Source: Paramacrobiotus richtersi
Lineage: Eukaryota > Tardigrada > Eutardigrada > Parachela > Macrobiotidae
DNA length: 21,150 nucleotides
Direction: 5' to 3'
NCBI GenBank assembly: GCA_034698045.1
Contig: JAQGAU010001147.1
Span: forward strand, 1-21,150
How positions within the stretch are numbered: the stretch's first letter is position 1; each line of letters starts with the position of its first letter. This document shows, in pieces, positions 9,222 to 18,449 of the stretch. The notes beneath the pieces were generated by a model. It worked only from the letters and a program-made list of their open reading frames with translations, had not been told where the DNA came from and did not search any database. The translations under genes and the position numbers were made by a program.

Positions 9222-11736
9222 CTATCCTACACGACAATTCCCAGATGCATCCCAGTCTTCACTCCCGACACATTTCGGACACACGAACATTCCATCCGGA
9301 TCAACCGCCTTCTTAATACGGATCAGCCGTCGATAATTCTCCCCCCAGAACGCTTCCGGCCACTTGGGTTCGTCTGGATTGGCTTCGTTTAAGTACGTCC
9401 CAGTGTCAGGGAACGCATCGCGCCACACCTGCATACCGGCATCAAGTGCGGTCCTCTTTCGGTCGATCTCTTCCTGGGATGCTGTCGCGTCCCAGTCGGT
9501 GTAGAGTAGACAGTAGTATGCCGCTTTTCTCCATGCCGGCAGGACGGATGTTTCGAAGGATCCTGGATCTTGGCTGCGGACACCTTTCCCGGCAACTAGT
9601 TCGCAGACAAAACCTTTGGTCCAGTCGTTCTGTACAGCGCCGTTCACGAGACTTTTGGCGGCAAAACGGGATTGGTGGAGCGCCATAGCCGGGATCAGGC
9701 GATTACCGAAATGCGTACGTATGCCGCCGGATCCTTCGAAAACACCGGTGCTGTCTTTCCATGCGCGCCATTCCTGTTTAAAATTTAGCCGCAATGAATC
9801 TTTTTGGATCGCAAAGCGGACCAAATGGTTAGAACGTTCTTTCTCATAGAAAATCACATGCAGTTTGATTCGGGTCTGGTTCTACTTTATAAAATGTTAC
9901 AGTACATACAATATGTTTTGCCATGCACAAGCGAAGTTGCTGAACGTCAGTAGCACGTACTCTGAGAACCATTTTGAAAACATACACAAACCTTTTTTTT
10001 GTTATTTTAGCAAGCATAATACAGTTTAATTTGGTCCTTATCCACAACTAAACAACGCGAAACGCTAGACGTACCCGCACATTAATACTTACGTGATAGC
10101 TGTCATAATGTTGTAAGAAATCTTTGTCAGCAGAAAATGGTCCCACTCTCATTCCTGTTCCACGCTGCATACCGAGCAGCTCGTCCTTTAATGCTTCCAC
10201 AGCCGTCAAACTCTCAGTTCGGTGCGTCGGCTTAAGCAGCATAATCCCAAACCCGGGGGCAGGACCAAAGAAGAAAATGGCTCCCCACCCGCTGTCATCC
10301 AATTCCGCCGTGCGACGCGCCAGCACCTCCCAAACGTCTTCCACCTGACTGGGATTTAGTTCGGCCGTATTGTTTGCCGCGCGAATGAGAATAGAATACG
10401 CCGTTAAACCATTGGGTACCGGGTGCATTTTGTAGGTAACGGATGTGACAATACCGAAAGTGCCGCCCCCACCGCCACGCAACGCCCAAAAGAGATCTTT
10501 GTTCTGACAAGCATTGGCTGTTAGGTGATGCTCAGCGGCCGTTACAATGGTCATCTCTAAAACGTTGTCGACGGCTAGGCCGAATGATGGTGAGAGCAGG
10601 CCGTAGCCGCCACCCAGAACGTAACCTCCGGACGCACCGACGTCGGGACAGTATCCGCCAATTATGACATGGCTTCGGTTAAGGTCGTTGTCAAGCTGTT
10701 AACAATGAAACCAATCACCAGTGACGAGTTCGAACAACGCTAAGGTGCGATCTTCTTAGTTACGTAGTATCAGTACATTATAGTTGCCTTATGCTGTTAT
10801 TCTGACGCCACAGTATTCGTTGCTAAAGATACCTCCGCATAGAACTGAAGCTTTGGGTGGATTTCCATCATTATGATAATAGTCTGTCTTCCCGCACTTG
10901 CTATAGTGGTGACATTTTGAATTTCAACGTGCAAACTACCGTTTTGGGTCTAGGTGTATTGGAGAGCTGAACGAGTTCCAAAATACGACATTCCAGCAAG
11001 CCCCATATAATACGCTAATGTATTCCGGTAATCCCCTAGTACATAGCACTTTGCGCATACCTTGGTGTAGACCTCGTCAAATATCTTTCCAGCCGGTACC
11101 GTAATCACCATCCCATCATACCGATTAGTTTCTCCACAACCACTCGGCGTAAAGGATCCATTTATCCTCAATTTCCCTTGGAAGTTATGCAGCCATATCA
11201 GCAACGCACCGGGTGCCGTGCTGCGTCCCATATTATCGTGTCCTGTACTCTTGACCATCACCCGTAAGTTATATTGCCGAACGAACGCCAGAGCAAGCTG
11301 GATATCGACCACTGTGTGGGCGTCCACACCGTAAGCCGGCACCCGTCCGGGGTGACAAATGCCGTTCAGGTCCAGCGCTCCTTCCAGAGAACACTGTTGC
11401 TTGTCCAGCTCCTCCCAGTTAAAAAACTGCATACTGCCTGGCTGGCTCACCAAGAAGGTCGTTTTATTGTAATTCTCCCGAATCTCACGGCATTTGGCGC
11501 GATCATATCCTGGTCCGGCGTAACAGGGATAGGCTGCAAAAAGCTAAACTTTACATGTACTGATCATTTACTGTGGTAACTGTGCTACAACCTCTTTTTT
11601 CTGTCACAACCTGTTGGCCGGGGCACAGTAAGTCGGCCATTTAACGTGCGGTTGAGAACGCTCCATTGCTCGTCGGCCGGCCAACAGGAATCTTTCGGTA
11701 GGCAGCGACATCGCGCTGTACCAGCTGGATTTCCAT
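9222..11736 (-). CDS. Berberine-bridge-enzyme-like FAD-dependent oxidase, copy 2 (4 visible exons, 5' end unresolved)
   Basis: Tandem paralogue of copy 1, with closely similar protein. Exons on the minus strand: about 11736 (coding clearly supported from CRCLPKDSCWP) to 11611, 11533-11061, 10695-10093 and 9773-9222. Introns are 77, 365 and 319 bp; donors are GTTGTG (weak), GTATGC and GTAAGT. Exons 2-4 are 473, 603 and 552 bp, exactly as in copy 1. The covalent-FAD His (STGHDNMG) and Cys (GGYCPDVGASGG), the [10 protein letters not shown] loop, TYLNEAN and the terminal VGSEDW are all present. Upstream in frame is a hydrophobic run (GIVLILSCLGLWYVCFMYYG), preceded by MYRKRVLTV, that could be a signal peptide. 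It is not conserved in copy 1, so the start is uncertain. It is probably a secreted or endomembrane glycoprotein producing H2O2; the substrate is unknown. Confidence 0.82.
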
Positions 11737-13332
11737 AATACATAAAACACACATACCATAAACCGAGGCATGATAATATCAAAACAATTCCCTTCTCAGT
11801 ACTTATGGACGGTACAGTTAATACTCTTTTGCGGTACATCAGTGAGCAATGCCGAACAGAACAACCTGCATTCAACTGTCACCCGCCCGCTGGTTACGTT
11901 AAAGCGATGTTGCCTTCTCTGAAAACGTTTCCCGGTTCTTTGGGACTTTTTATCGGAGAGGGATGCATACTCTTTACTCTGCAATTTCAGTACACCGCTA
12001 AAAAAAATTTGTCTCATACATTGTATTCGGGAAACATTATCGGGAAATGAGCGGACTGCTGAAATGCTGGCTTGGTAGGTACAACCGCTATATGCGGAAA
12101 CATTCGTGAACGAGCGCAGACCGTTAATCGGGTAAATTGTCGCAGCGGCATCTTATCTCCAGCTGAACATTCACAAGACACCGCAGAACACTGCTCCTGT
12201 TCAACGTCTGTGTTGGCAATTCGTGAAAACGTCTTTATGGAGCATACATTTTAAAGATGATCGTTACACTTTTTATTGCAGAAGTCATGGTCTTTTCACA
12301 GACTGAAGGATTACACCAGAACACGTGGCCACGTTACAACTTACGCAGTTATGCTGGAAGAAAGCAGATTTACAAAACTGAGAAAGGAAGCTGATATGTG
12401 CAAAACGTGAAACTGCGCTTTAGGCATCCGAGCTATCGTTCAACGCGCTTGAACGTTGCTATTTTGTGCGTTTAGTCTGCGAAATGTTTTGTCTGTTGCG
12501 CTGTTAAAAAAGATGCGTAAAAGACTGTTTTGGAGTTGTTCGTTTCGGTGATCGAGTTTGAAAATCATGTGCGGTAACGTTAACTTGGTTCTGACCACTC
12601 TCCCCCATGCTAACTAGGACGAATGCTTCTTTTCTGTTAATATTTCAACTGAGATTTCGCCGAGTAAACATTTGCTACATTTGCTACATACATACATAGT
12701 ACATAGTACTACATACATACATACTACATACATACATACTACATACATAGTAGACAATGTAGCCTTAGACGAAACGTCATCTCCATGCTTGGCGTTATTG
12801 TGTCCGTTCCCTAAATTTCACAGGGCTATTTGGTTTACCGTGACGTACTTGTTTATTGATAAAGTTGGTAATTGATTACGCTGCTAGCCTATAGCGGAAC
12901 TGAGTCTGATGCAAAGAACGTTTCGACAAAAAGAGTGGCATAAATTGTTCGTGGACTTTGATTTTATATCAACTGCCACATAGCTGTTCTTCGATCCGGA
13001 GTGTGCAATAACCTTCCGTCTTTTGTGCCAAGATGACAGCCGCATCATTACGATATTGTTTGAATAGCACATCAGCATCAAGTTTTATACCGGGGGTTTA
13101 AGACCTTGTGGTTTTCTCAATTGTATATAGGGCGCTGTTCGGCTGCGTGCATTCGCTCTCGCGTGATGAGACCGACTTTAATGACGATTGCACGCGGACA
13201 CTGTCTCCGCATTAACAAGACACAAGTGAACACATTGTGCGAAGGAGTGCATAAACCTGATATCGCACCATAAGAATGCGCTAACTCAGGACAACTGCTA
13301 AGATGTACGGAAAGTCAAGATACCGCATTTAC
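11737..13332. repeat. Spacer block of unit 2 with a unit-specific insertion
   Basis: No gene is recognised. The parts at about 11870-12545 and 13110-13300 match the spacers of units 1 and 3, including GGGACTTTTTATCGGAGAGG, CATTCGTGAACG and TTTAATGACGATT. About 12560-13100 has no counterpart in the other units and holds a microsatellite, so it looks like later inserted DNA. I could not find terminal repeats or target duplications for it. Confidence 0.5.
12674..12753. repeat. (TACA)n-type microsatellite
   Basis: An impure array of TACATACATACATAG-like units runs through this stretch, with TAC/TAG interruptions. It lies in the unit-2-specific part of the spacer. Confidence 0.85.
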
Positions 13333-13921
13333 TTAATATTCGTATTCGGCAAAACGGCCTCCTCGTCCAGCTTGACGGCCACCGTCCAGTGCAGGCGGTC
13401 CAGCATGGAGGCTACCAGAATCTAACGCAAGCCGTTGGAGAAGCGGCTGGGAATTCTGTCCAGACCAGTTAATGGTGCCGTCCTGTCCAAGCTTGTGCGA
13501 TCGCGTTATGACCATGTCCCGGGATTTCCCTGCATCAGCTCTCTGTCCAGTCCGCGTAATTCCACCGTCCCTTGCCGGTAGTCGAACCCGAAGGTCACCT
13601 CCATGCGCCGGGATGTTGCAAACTGAACACGTTATACAAAATTTCAAACGTATAGGCATTCCAAGTTGATTTCAGTGTTTAGGGTATCAGTTTGCTTCGT
13701 CATAAACCATTGCACCGGATGGTATCTCGAATTGTCTTATTGTGTCTAATGTACAGACAACTAGATAACTGACCAATCTTGTACCTTTCCTTGTATAGAT
13801 CGAAAACTGGCCTGATGCAATATATCGCTAATAATATGGCTATGCTACCGCTACTAACGTTACAAGAAACGCACTTACCGAATAGCGCCACGAGGACAAC
13901 CAGTAAACACTTGATATACAT
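13333..13921 (-). CDS. Small secreted Gly/Arg-rich protein with PAHGGDLRV motif, copy 2 (110 aa)
   Basis: Two exons on the minus strand: 13921-13879 and 13622-13333, with a 256-bp intron (GTAAGT donor, GTTCAG acceptor, phase 1). Exon 1 encodes the signal peptide MYIKCLLVVLVALF. The mature chain starts (V)CNIPAHGGDLRVRLPARDGG and contains DGGITRTGQR, DGTINWSGQN and a third, looser ALDGGRQAGRGG. It ends RFAEYEY. This is the longest member of the family. It has few hydrophobic residues, many Gly, Arg, Gln and Asp, and probably no stable fold. Only one Cys remains after the signal peptide, so disulfide scaffolding within a monomer is unlikely. The role is unknown; secretion and linkage to the oxidase cassette are the only clues. 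Confidence 0.74.
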
Positions 13922-13998
13922 TCTCAGCAAGCAGTGGAGCTAAACGAATATCAGCAAATGGACGAAGTGCATGTGGATTGTCAGCCACGATCGTCAGT

Positions 13999-14008
13999 GG
14001 TTTATATG
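13999..14008 (-). promoter_or_regulatory. TATA box of small secreted protein gene 2
   Basis: CATATAAACC on the minus strand, about 80 bp upstream of the ATG at 13921, followed by the CACTGACGATC context shared with the other copies. Confidence 0.6.
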
Positions 14009-14049
14009 CGCTCCGTACTGTCACACCAGACCCGCAACCAACGGATGCC

Positions 14050-14560
14050 TGCCAAACCGTAAAATTGTTTTGCGCTTTCAATTTTCCTTAAACCCTTTTG
14101 TAGGCAAAACAAGAGTAGTCTAGTCATCGCATGTGTCGTAAGCGTTTTCTGTACTTACTTATGCTTATTATATGCCCTTGGTGCCAAACCGTTAACACTG
14201 GTTCCACGTTATACACACTTGATGAAAATAAGACATTCTTAACGTTAGCTATATCGCACGTTTCTTAGTGGCACTGCTTGTTTTATAGAGCTCTTTATCC
14301 ATTAAGTCTTGTTATCCGATCTTCATATCTTTGATCGGCACTGAAAGCCCAGAGGGTTGAGGTTTGTTGTTTCTCACTTCTGAAACTGCATTTCAGTGAT
14401 TATGTGGACACTACAGTGTTTGGACACCTCGGACAGTGCGCCATGACCTTTACGCCGACCCATGAACCGGGGTAGCTGCGGCGCGACAGTCACTTTGCTG
14501 CATCAACGATTTTACCATTAGTCAATTCGTTCAGGACTTCGCTGAGGTCATTTCGCAGCA
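14050..14560. repeat. Upstream (promoter) block of unit 2
   Basis: Matches the unit 1 block: GCAAAACAAGAGTAG (about 14105), GGCACTGAAAGCCCAGAGGG (about 14338) and CTGAAACTGCATTTCAGTGA. It runs directly into the spacer block of unit 3 at about 14600, where an oxidase gene would be expected if the unit order were kept. Confidence 0.55.
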
Positions 14561-14600
14561 TTTCACTTAATACCGCAGAAACCACCCCGAAGCACAAATG
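14490..14600 (-). pseudogene. Possible remnant 3' exon of a third cassette gene, unit 2
   Basis: A minus-strand stretch ends NDLSEVLNELTNGKIVDAAK and a TGA. The SEVLNELTNG part aligns in frame with DEILNALTHD in unit 3, but an upstream one-base indel shifts the rest. Likely degenerate or non-coding. Confidence 0.15.
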
Positions 14601-15421
14601 TGCCTTTTTATCCCAATAAAATAGAGCGGACAGTTGGAATATTGGCTTGTTGCTTATTAAGCCGTTATGCGTAAACATTCGTGAACGGCGCGCAGATCGT
14701 TAATCGGGCAAGTTCTTACTGGAATGCTCGCAGTAGCGTCTTATCTGAAGTTGAAAGTCAAGCAATAGTATAGAATGTCTGACGCCCAGAGGGGACGTTG
14801 TCCCGTCGCGGAAAGACAATAAATCATCATTATTATTATTATAGCACGCTCATAACTGTCCATTATCAGTGTTGCAAGGTCTGCAAAACATCTTTATGGG
14901 GTATAAATTGCGATTACGATAGGCTGACCTTTTACTGCAATAGTTATGTTCTTCCGCATAACGAAGAACGAATGTCGCAAGCTGGTGTAATGATACTGGA
15001 AGAAAGATGCTTACTTTTCGTGAGTTTCGAAGCAAACTGATATTTGGAAAGTCCAAAATTGCGTTTTAGACGATTTGCTACTTATAGTAAGCAACCACTA
15101 AAGCGCGCAACAACGGTAGCAAGCAACAGTCGCCTGATCGAGAGACTGTTTTAATAGTTCATCGGAGGTTTGTCATTGGCTTGGAACACGTGGATTTCTC
15201 GTACAGTGTCATAACTATGCTGTTCTGTTATACGTTCATTCGCTCTCGTAATGCGGGAGATTTTTATGACGATTCTGAGCGTATACTATATGCGCATTAA
15301 GAGGACACAAGCGACCACATGATGAGAATACGCATAAAACATGATTCATATCAAAGCAGAACAACTCCAATCCATGGCAACTACAATGATTTGACACGAA
15401 AGATGAAGATATCGCATCTAA
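14600..15421. repeat. Spacer block of unit 3
   Basis: No gene is recognised. It aligns with the spacers of units 1 and 2: ATTCGTGAACGGCG-CAGATCGTTAA (about 14678), CTTTATGGGGTATAAATTGCG (about 14891), ATTCGCTCTCG and GACACAAGCGACCACATGATG (about 15303). Unlike the others, no oxidase gene precedes it on the left. Confidence 0.55.
14774..14844 (+). mobile_element. Short retroelement 3'-tail-like insertion
   Basis: About 70 bp that units 1 and 2 lack at this spot in the spacer. It runs GACGCCCAGAGGGGACGTTG onward and ends AATAAATCATCATTATTATT, that is, a polyadenylation-like AATAAA followed by an (ATT)n tail. Short TATAG repeats at 14769-14773 and 14840-14844 might be a target duplication. It looks like a strongly 5'-truncated LINE or SINE; family not identified. 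Confidence 0.35.
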
Positions 15422-15998
15422 TTAAAAGCCCCCTCCGAAGCGGACGCCGAGTCCACTGTTGCTGTTCAGAGTGTCATCTCTATGTCCGGAGCGCGTAATG
15501 ATCATGTCTCTCTGTCCAGAGCCGCCGTCTGGTCCAAACTTTTGCGATCGGGAAAGGATCACGTACCGGGGCTTCACTTCATTATCATTCTGTCCAGACC
15601 GTCCAAGGCCACCGTCCCTTGCCTGTAGGCGAACTCGAAGGTCACCTCCATGCGCCGGACTATTACAAACTGAAAATAAACATATAAGGGTGGTTGGCGC
15701 CTTAGAGGAACTTGAAGTTAATTTCATTCTTTTAGGGTTTCAGACTGTTTCGTCATACACCATTCCGGCAGATGGTCTCTCTCATTCTATTTATAGCATC
15801 AGATTTATACAGAGCACTCGATAATTAATATTGTGAGCAATATTGTTAAGTTTCTTTGTAAAGGTCAAAAACTGGCCGGCCATGCAGTAATATCGCTATG
15901 CTACCGCTACTAACGTTGCAAGGTACACACTACTGGTAGTACGAGGACTTACAGAACAGCGCCACGAGGACAACCAGTATTAAACACTTGGTATACAT
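15422..15998 (-). CDS. Small secreted Gly/Arg-rich protein with PAHGGDLRV motif, copy 3 (97 aa)
   Basis: Two exons on the minus strand: 15998-15953 and 15669-15422, with a 283-bp intron (GTAAGT donor, TTTTCAG acceptor, phase 1). Exon 1 is one codon longer than in the other copies and encodes MYTKCLILVVLVALF. The joining codon becomes Phe instead of Val. The mature chain begins CNSPAHGGDLRVRLQARDGG, then DGGLGRSGQNDN and DGGSGQRD, and ends GVRFGGGF. An inner near-repeat links RYVILSRSQKFGPD with RDMIITRSGHRDD. Unit 3 has no oxidase gene, so this copy is expressed without an immediate oxidase partner. Function unknown. Confidence 0.74.
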
Positions 15999-16070
15999 GT
16001 TAATCTAACACAGGGACTGAATGAATAACAGCAAATGGAAGAAGTGTCGATGGTCAACCATGATCATCAG

Positions 16071-16082
16071 TGGTCTATATAC
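16071..16082 (-). promoter_or_regulatory. TATA box of small secreted protein gene 3
   Basis: GTATATAGACCA on the minus strand, about 75-80 bp upstream of the ATG at 15998, followed by the shared CTGATGATC context. Confidence 0.55.
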
Positions 16083-16099
16083 GCTGTACCAGATCCGCA

Positions 16100-16650
16100 A
16101 TAAACGAATGCCTGCCAAACCGTTAACTTGTTTTGCACTTTTTTATTTTCCTTACATCTTTCTGGCGACAAACAAGAGCAGCTTGGTTATCACATGTTTC
16201 TACTTTCTTAGCGCTTTCTGGATGCTTATTGTATGTTCTCAATGCCAAATCGTTAATAGTTTTACGTTCTACAACGATCATGAAAGTAGGGCAGTTTTAA
16301 CTGTCGCACATTCTTAGGAACGCTTCGCTGCTTATTTTTATCGAGGTTTATACGAAGATCTTAACATCTTTGTCCGGCAGTAACAGCCCACAAGGTCGAG
16401 GTTTATCGTATCTTACATGTGCAGCGTAACGATTGTTTGGAACGTGTTCAGGCTCTTGCGCGCCGCGACCTTTTCGCCGCAAGACGAGCCGGTAGAGTTG
16501 TGTCGCCGCATGGTCACTCCGAAAGGTCACCGAAGGGATGAAGCAACGTTTTCATGCAGTCATGAGTCAGTGCGTTGAGGATTTCATCGGAGGTGTTTTT
16601 GCAGAATTTTACTGTTCCACAGCAAAGCCACTCCAAAACCGCGTGGGCAT
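16100..16650. repeat. Upstream (promoter) block of unit 3
   Basis: Matches the other promoter blocks: TTGTTTTGCACTTTTTTATT (about 16128), ACAAACAAGAGCAGCTT, GGCAGTAACAGCCCACAAGG (about 16376), AGGTCGAGGTTTATCGTATC and a CCGCATGGTCACT stretch (about 16506) shared with unit 1. Confidence 0.55.
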
Positions 16651-16684
16651 TTTCTAGTTCCCAATTCGGTTCTGTGAACGTTTT
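16514..16684 (-). pseudogene. Possible remnant 3' exon of a third cassette gene, unit 3
   Basis: A 57-codon minus-strand open frame ending in TGA, including WLCCGTVKFCKNTSDEILN and DCMKTLLHPFGDLSE. A TTCACAG acceptor-like site lies near its start, and a TAG stops the frame upstream. Its end aligns in frame with unit 1 (KTLIYPFG before the stop) and part of it with unit 2. It could be the last exon of a lost or very short third gene, or simply duplicated DNA with a chance open frame. No family recognised. Confidence 0.22.
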
Positions 16685-16791
16685 CTAGTTTATGCTCAGA
16701 ACTGTTGATCTGTCGTAGTGTGGTATTTTTATACGTTATCCTTAGTTCGACCAGACTTGAAGTCCCAGATGGGTTGTCTGCTCTTGTGTTG

Positions 16792-16818
16792 TAATAATAA
16801 TAATAATAATAATAATAA
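16792..16818. repeat. (TAA)n microsatellite, possible retroelement tail
   Basis: About nine TAA repeats directly follow GGGTTGTCTGCTCTTGTGTTG. Such a tail after unique-looking sequence is typical of the 3' ends of some non-LTR retroelements, but no coding part is seen. Confidence 0.8.
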
Positions 16819-17551
16819 GCTTCGACTAGTGATTACCCAGAAAGAAGTACAGTTTAGCCGTTTAGGCTCCAGTAGTCGCAGATCTAGACTAATCTTCGCA
16901 CATTCACTTGTTAATTACTGGTACTAGTCAACCGTAAAGGCTGACAATATATTCTAACTTGTTTTTTTCGTATTTTAGCATTTTATAGTTTGGAACTTTT
17001 GAAATACCGTACTGCATCTGTGCTAAGGTGGTATTTGATCCTTTTGAATCTCAGATAATCTGACACTTCTCAATTTAACATAACGATAATATAATGGGTG
17101 ACTAGTTTGTTTAAAATACAACCTGTTGGCGATATTCTTGGCTCGGTTCCCAGTGCGAAACCAATGGAGAACTGTAGACTATTTAGTCTGTTGACTTTAT
17201 ACGCACAATCATACTTCAGACTATTAGGATATCTGTCGAAATTACTCTTGGCGGCAAATTACGAACGAAAGGCAGTGTCGAGTGGAAATAAAGATCCAGT
17301 ACGGTGGCATTATATTACTCCACAAATACCATACATTACAGTGGCGCGAACGATGGGGTATAATTCAAGTTTGATAGCACATAACATTCGTACAGTTGTG
17401 AGCCCAGAATCATAGTATATGTAGTCAACTTCACCTATTTATCAAAGTGTCTAGTTCACATAGCTGGGAAAGATAGATAATTAAAGCAAATCTAGACAAG
17501 TGAAAATATATACCGATGGACGAAATGTCGCACGGCAGCGTCGTCTTGCGA
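16819..17551. other. Stretch with no recognisable gene
   Basis: A 105-codon plus-strand open frame at 17098-17415 starts at a GTG and has no recognisable domain or splice context. I treat it as chance. The left boundary of unit 4 lies near 17490-17550. Confidence 0.4.
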
Positions 17552-18366
17552 TCACCACGCTGGTGGGGCATTGGGGTAGGGGGCCATTTGGCGCTGCTGG
17601 CGGTGGGAATTCAGCGTATCATCTCGCTGTCCAGACCGTTTAAAGCCGCCGTCCGATGCACTGGGGTGTCGGCGTCCTACTCGAAGATCTCCACCGTGCG
17701 CCGGGCTACTGGAAACTGAAGAAACTTTTATAAGTTGGGGCACGTGTGCAGTGCATTCCGATGTTTGGAATACCTGCTTTCGTAATGGAAAAAAATGTAA
17801 ATTTCGAAATTTTTTTTGGCAGTAATATATTTTATCATCCTTTTGACCTTTTCCGATAAAAATCAACAAATTAATCATTATCATTACAAGTGCCGCGAAC
17901 ACAAAGAGCTCATTCCCTTTCTGTAACAAAATATTAATATTCTGAAAAAAAAAACAACATACCCTCTGATTTGCGCTCTTGTATCTGTAATGGATGATTT
18001 CTCATACTGCACTTATCGCATATATTACAGATACCTGTGACCGCTTTCCTTACGTTTGTTGGAAAGGTCAGCAATTAACACTGGCCTTTGATTCCTGTTT
18101 CGAAATGTCTTAAAGCGAAAAATTACCCAGTGGGTTCCGCTTTGGGTGCATAAATAAAATGCATAACAAGATAGAAACGTTATTACACAAGCATTTTTGG
18201 ATTTCATCGATTGTGTCAAAAAATATTAAATTTCTAAATACTCAAAATTCAATAACTGGGTATTCTTTCACCTTAATGGCACCGCCGCTGTAATGCATTA
18301 CACTTGTACAGAAAGTTACTTACCGAACAGCCCCACGAAGACAACCAATAAAAACGCGGTATACAT
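17552..18366 (-). CDS. Small secreted protein with PAHGGDLRV motif, copy 4, shortened (68 aa)
   Basis: Two exons on the minus strand: 18366-18324 and 17715-17552, with a 608-bp intron (GTAAGT donor, TTCTTCAG acceptor, phase 1). Signal peptide MYTAFLLVVFVGLF. The mature chain begins (V)SSSPAHGGDLRVGRRHP, keeps one DGGFKRSGQRDDTLN motif, and ends early, MAPYPNAPPAW. It lacks the Cys that precedes the motif in the other three copies and the whole second half. The intact start, splice sites and PAHGGDLRV motif suggest it may still be expressed, but loss of the C-terminal half could mark a decaying copy. Its unit has neither an oxidase gene nor a spacer block. Confidence 0.65.
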
Positions 18367-18405
18367 TGTAATTCCAACAGCAAAACTAGAGCGGTGATCG
18401 TCAGC

Positions 18406-18417
18406 GGTTGATATACG
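18406..18417 (-). promoter_or_regulatory. TATA-like site of small secreted protein gene 4
   Basis: CGTATATCAACC on the minus strand, about 40-50 bp upstream of the ATG at 18366 and followed by the shared CGCTGACGATC context. It is a weaker TATA match and closer to the ATG than in the other copies. Confidence 0.45.
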
Positions 18418-18449
18418 GTCCGTACCTTCATACCGAATCATTGCAGTAA

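Noticed and set aside
12674-12753. Tandem array as a functional repeat locus
   Set aside because: Impure simple-sequence (TACA)n microsatellite; no further structure.
15459-15824. 121-codon plus-strand open frame
   Set aside because: Antisense of exon 2 of small secreted protein gene 3, extending into its intron.
17098-17415. 105-codon plus-strand open frame
   Set aside because: Begins at GTG, no known domain, no splice or promoter context.
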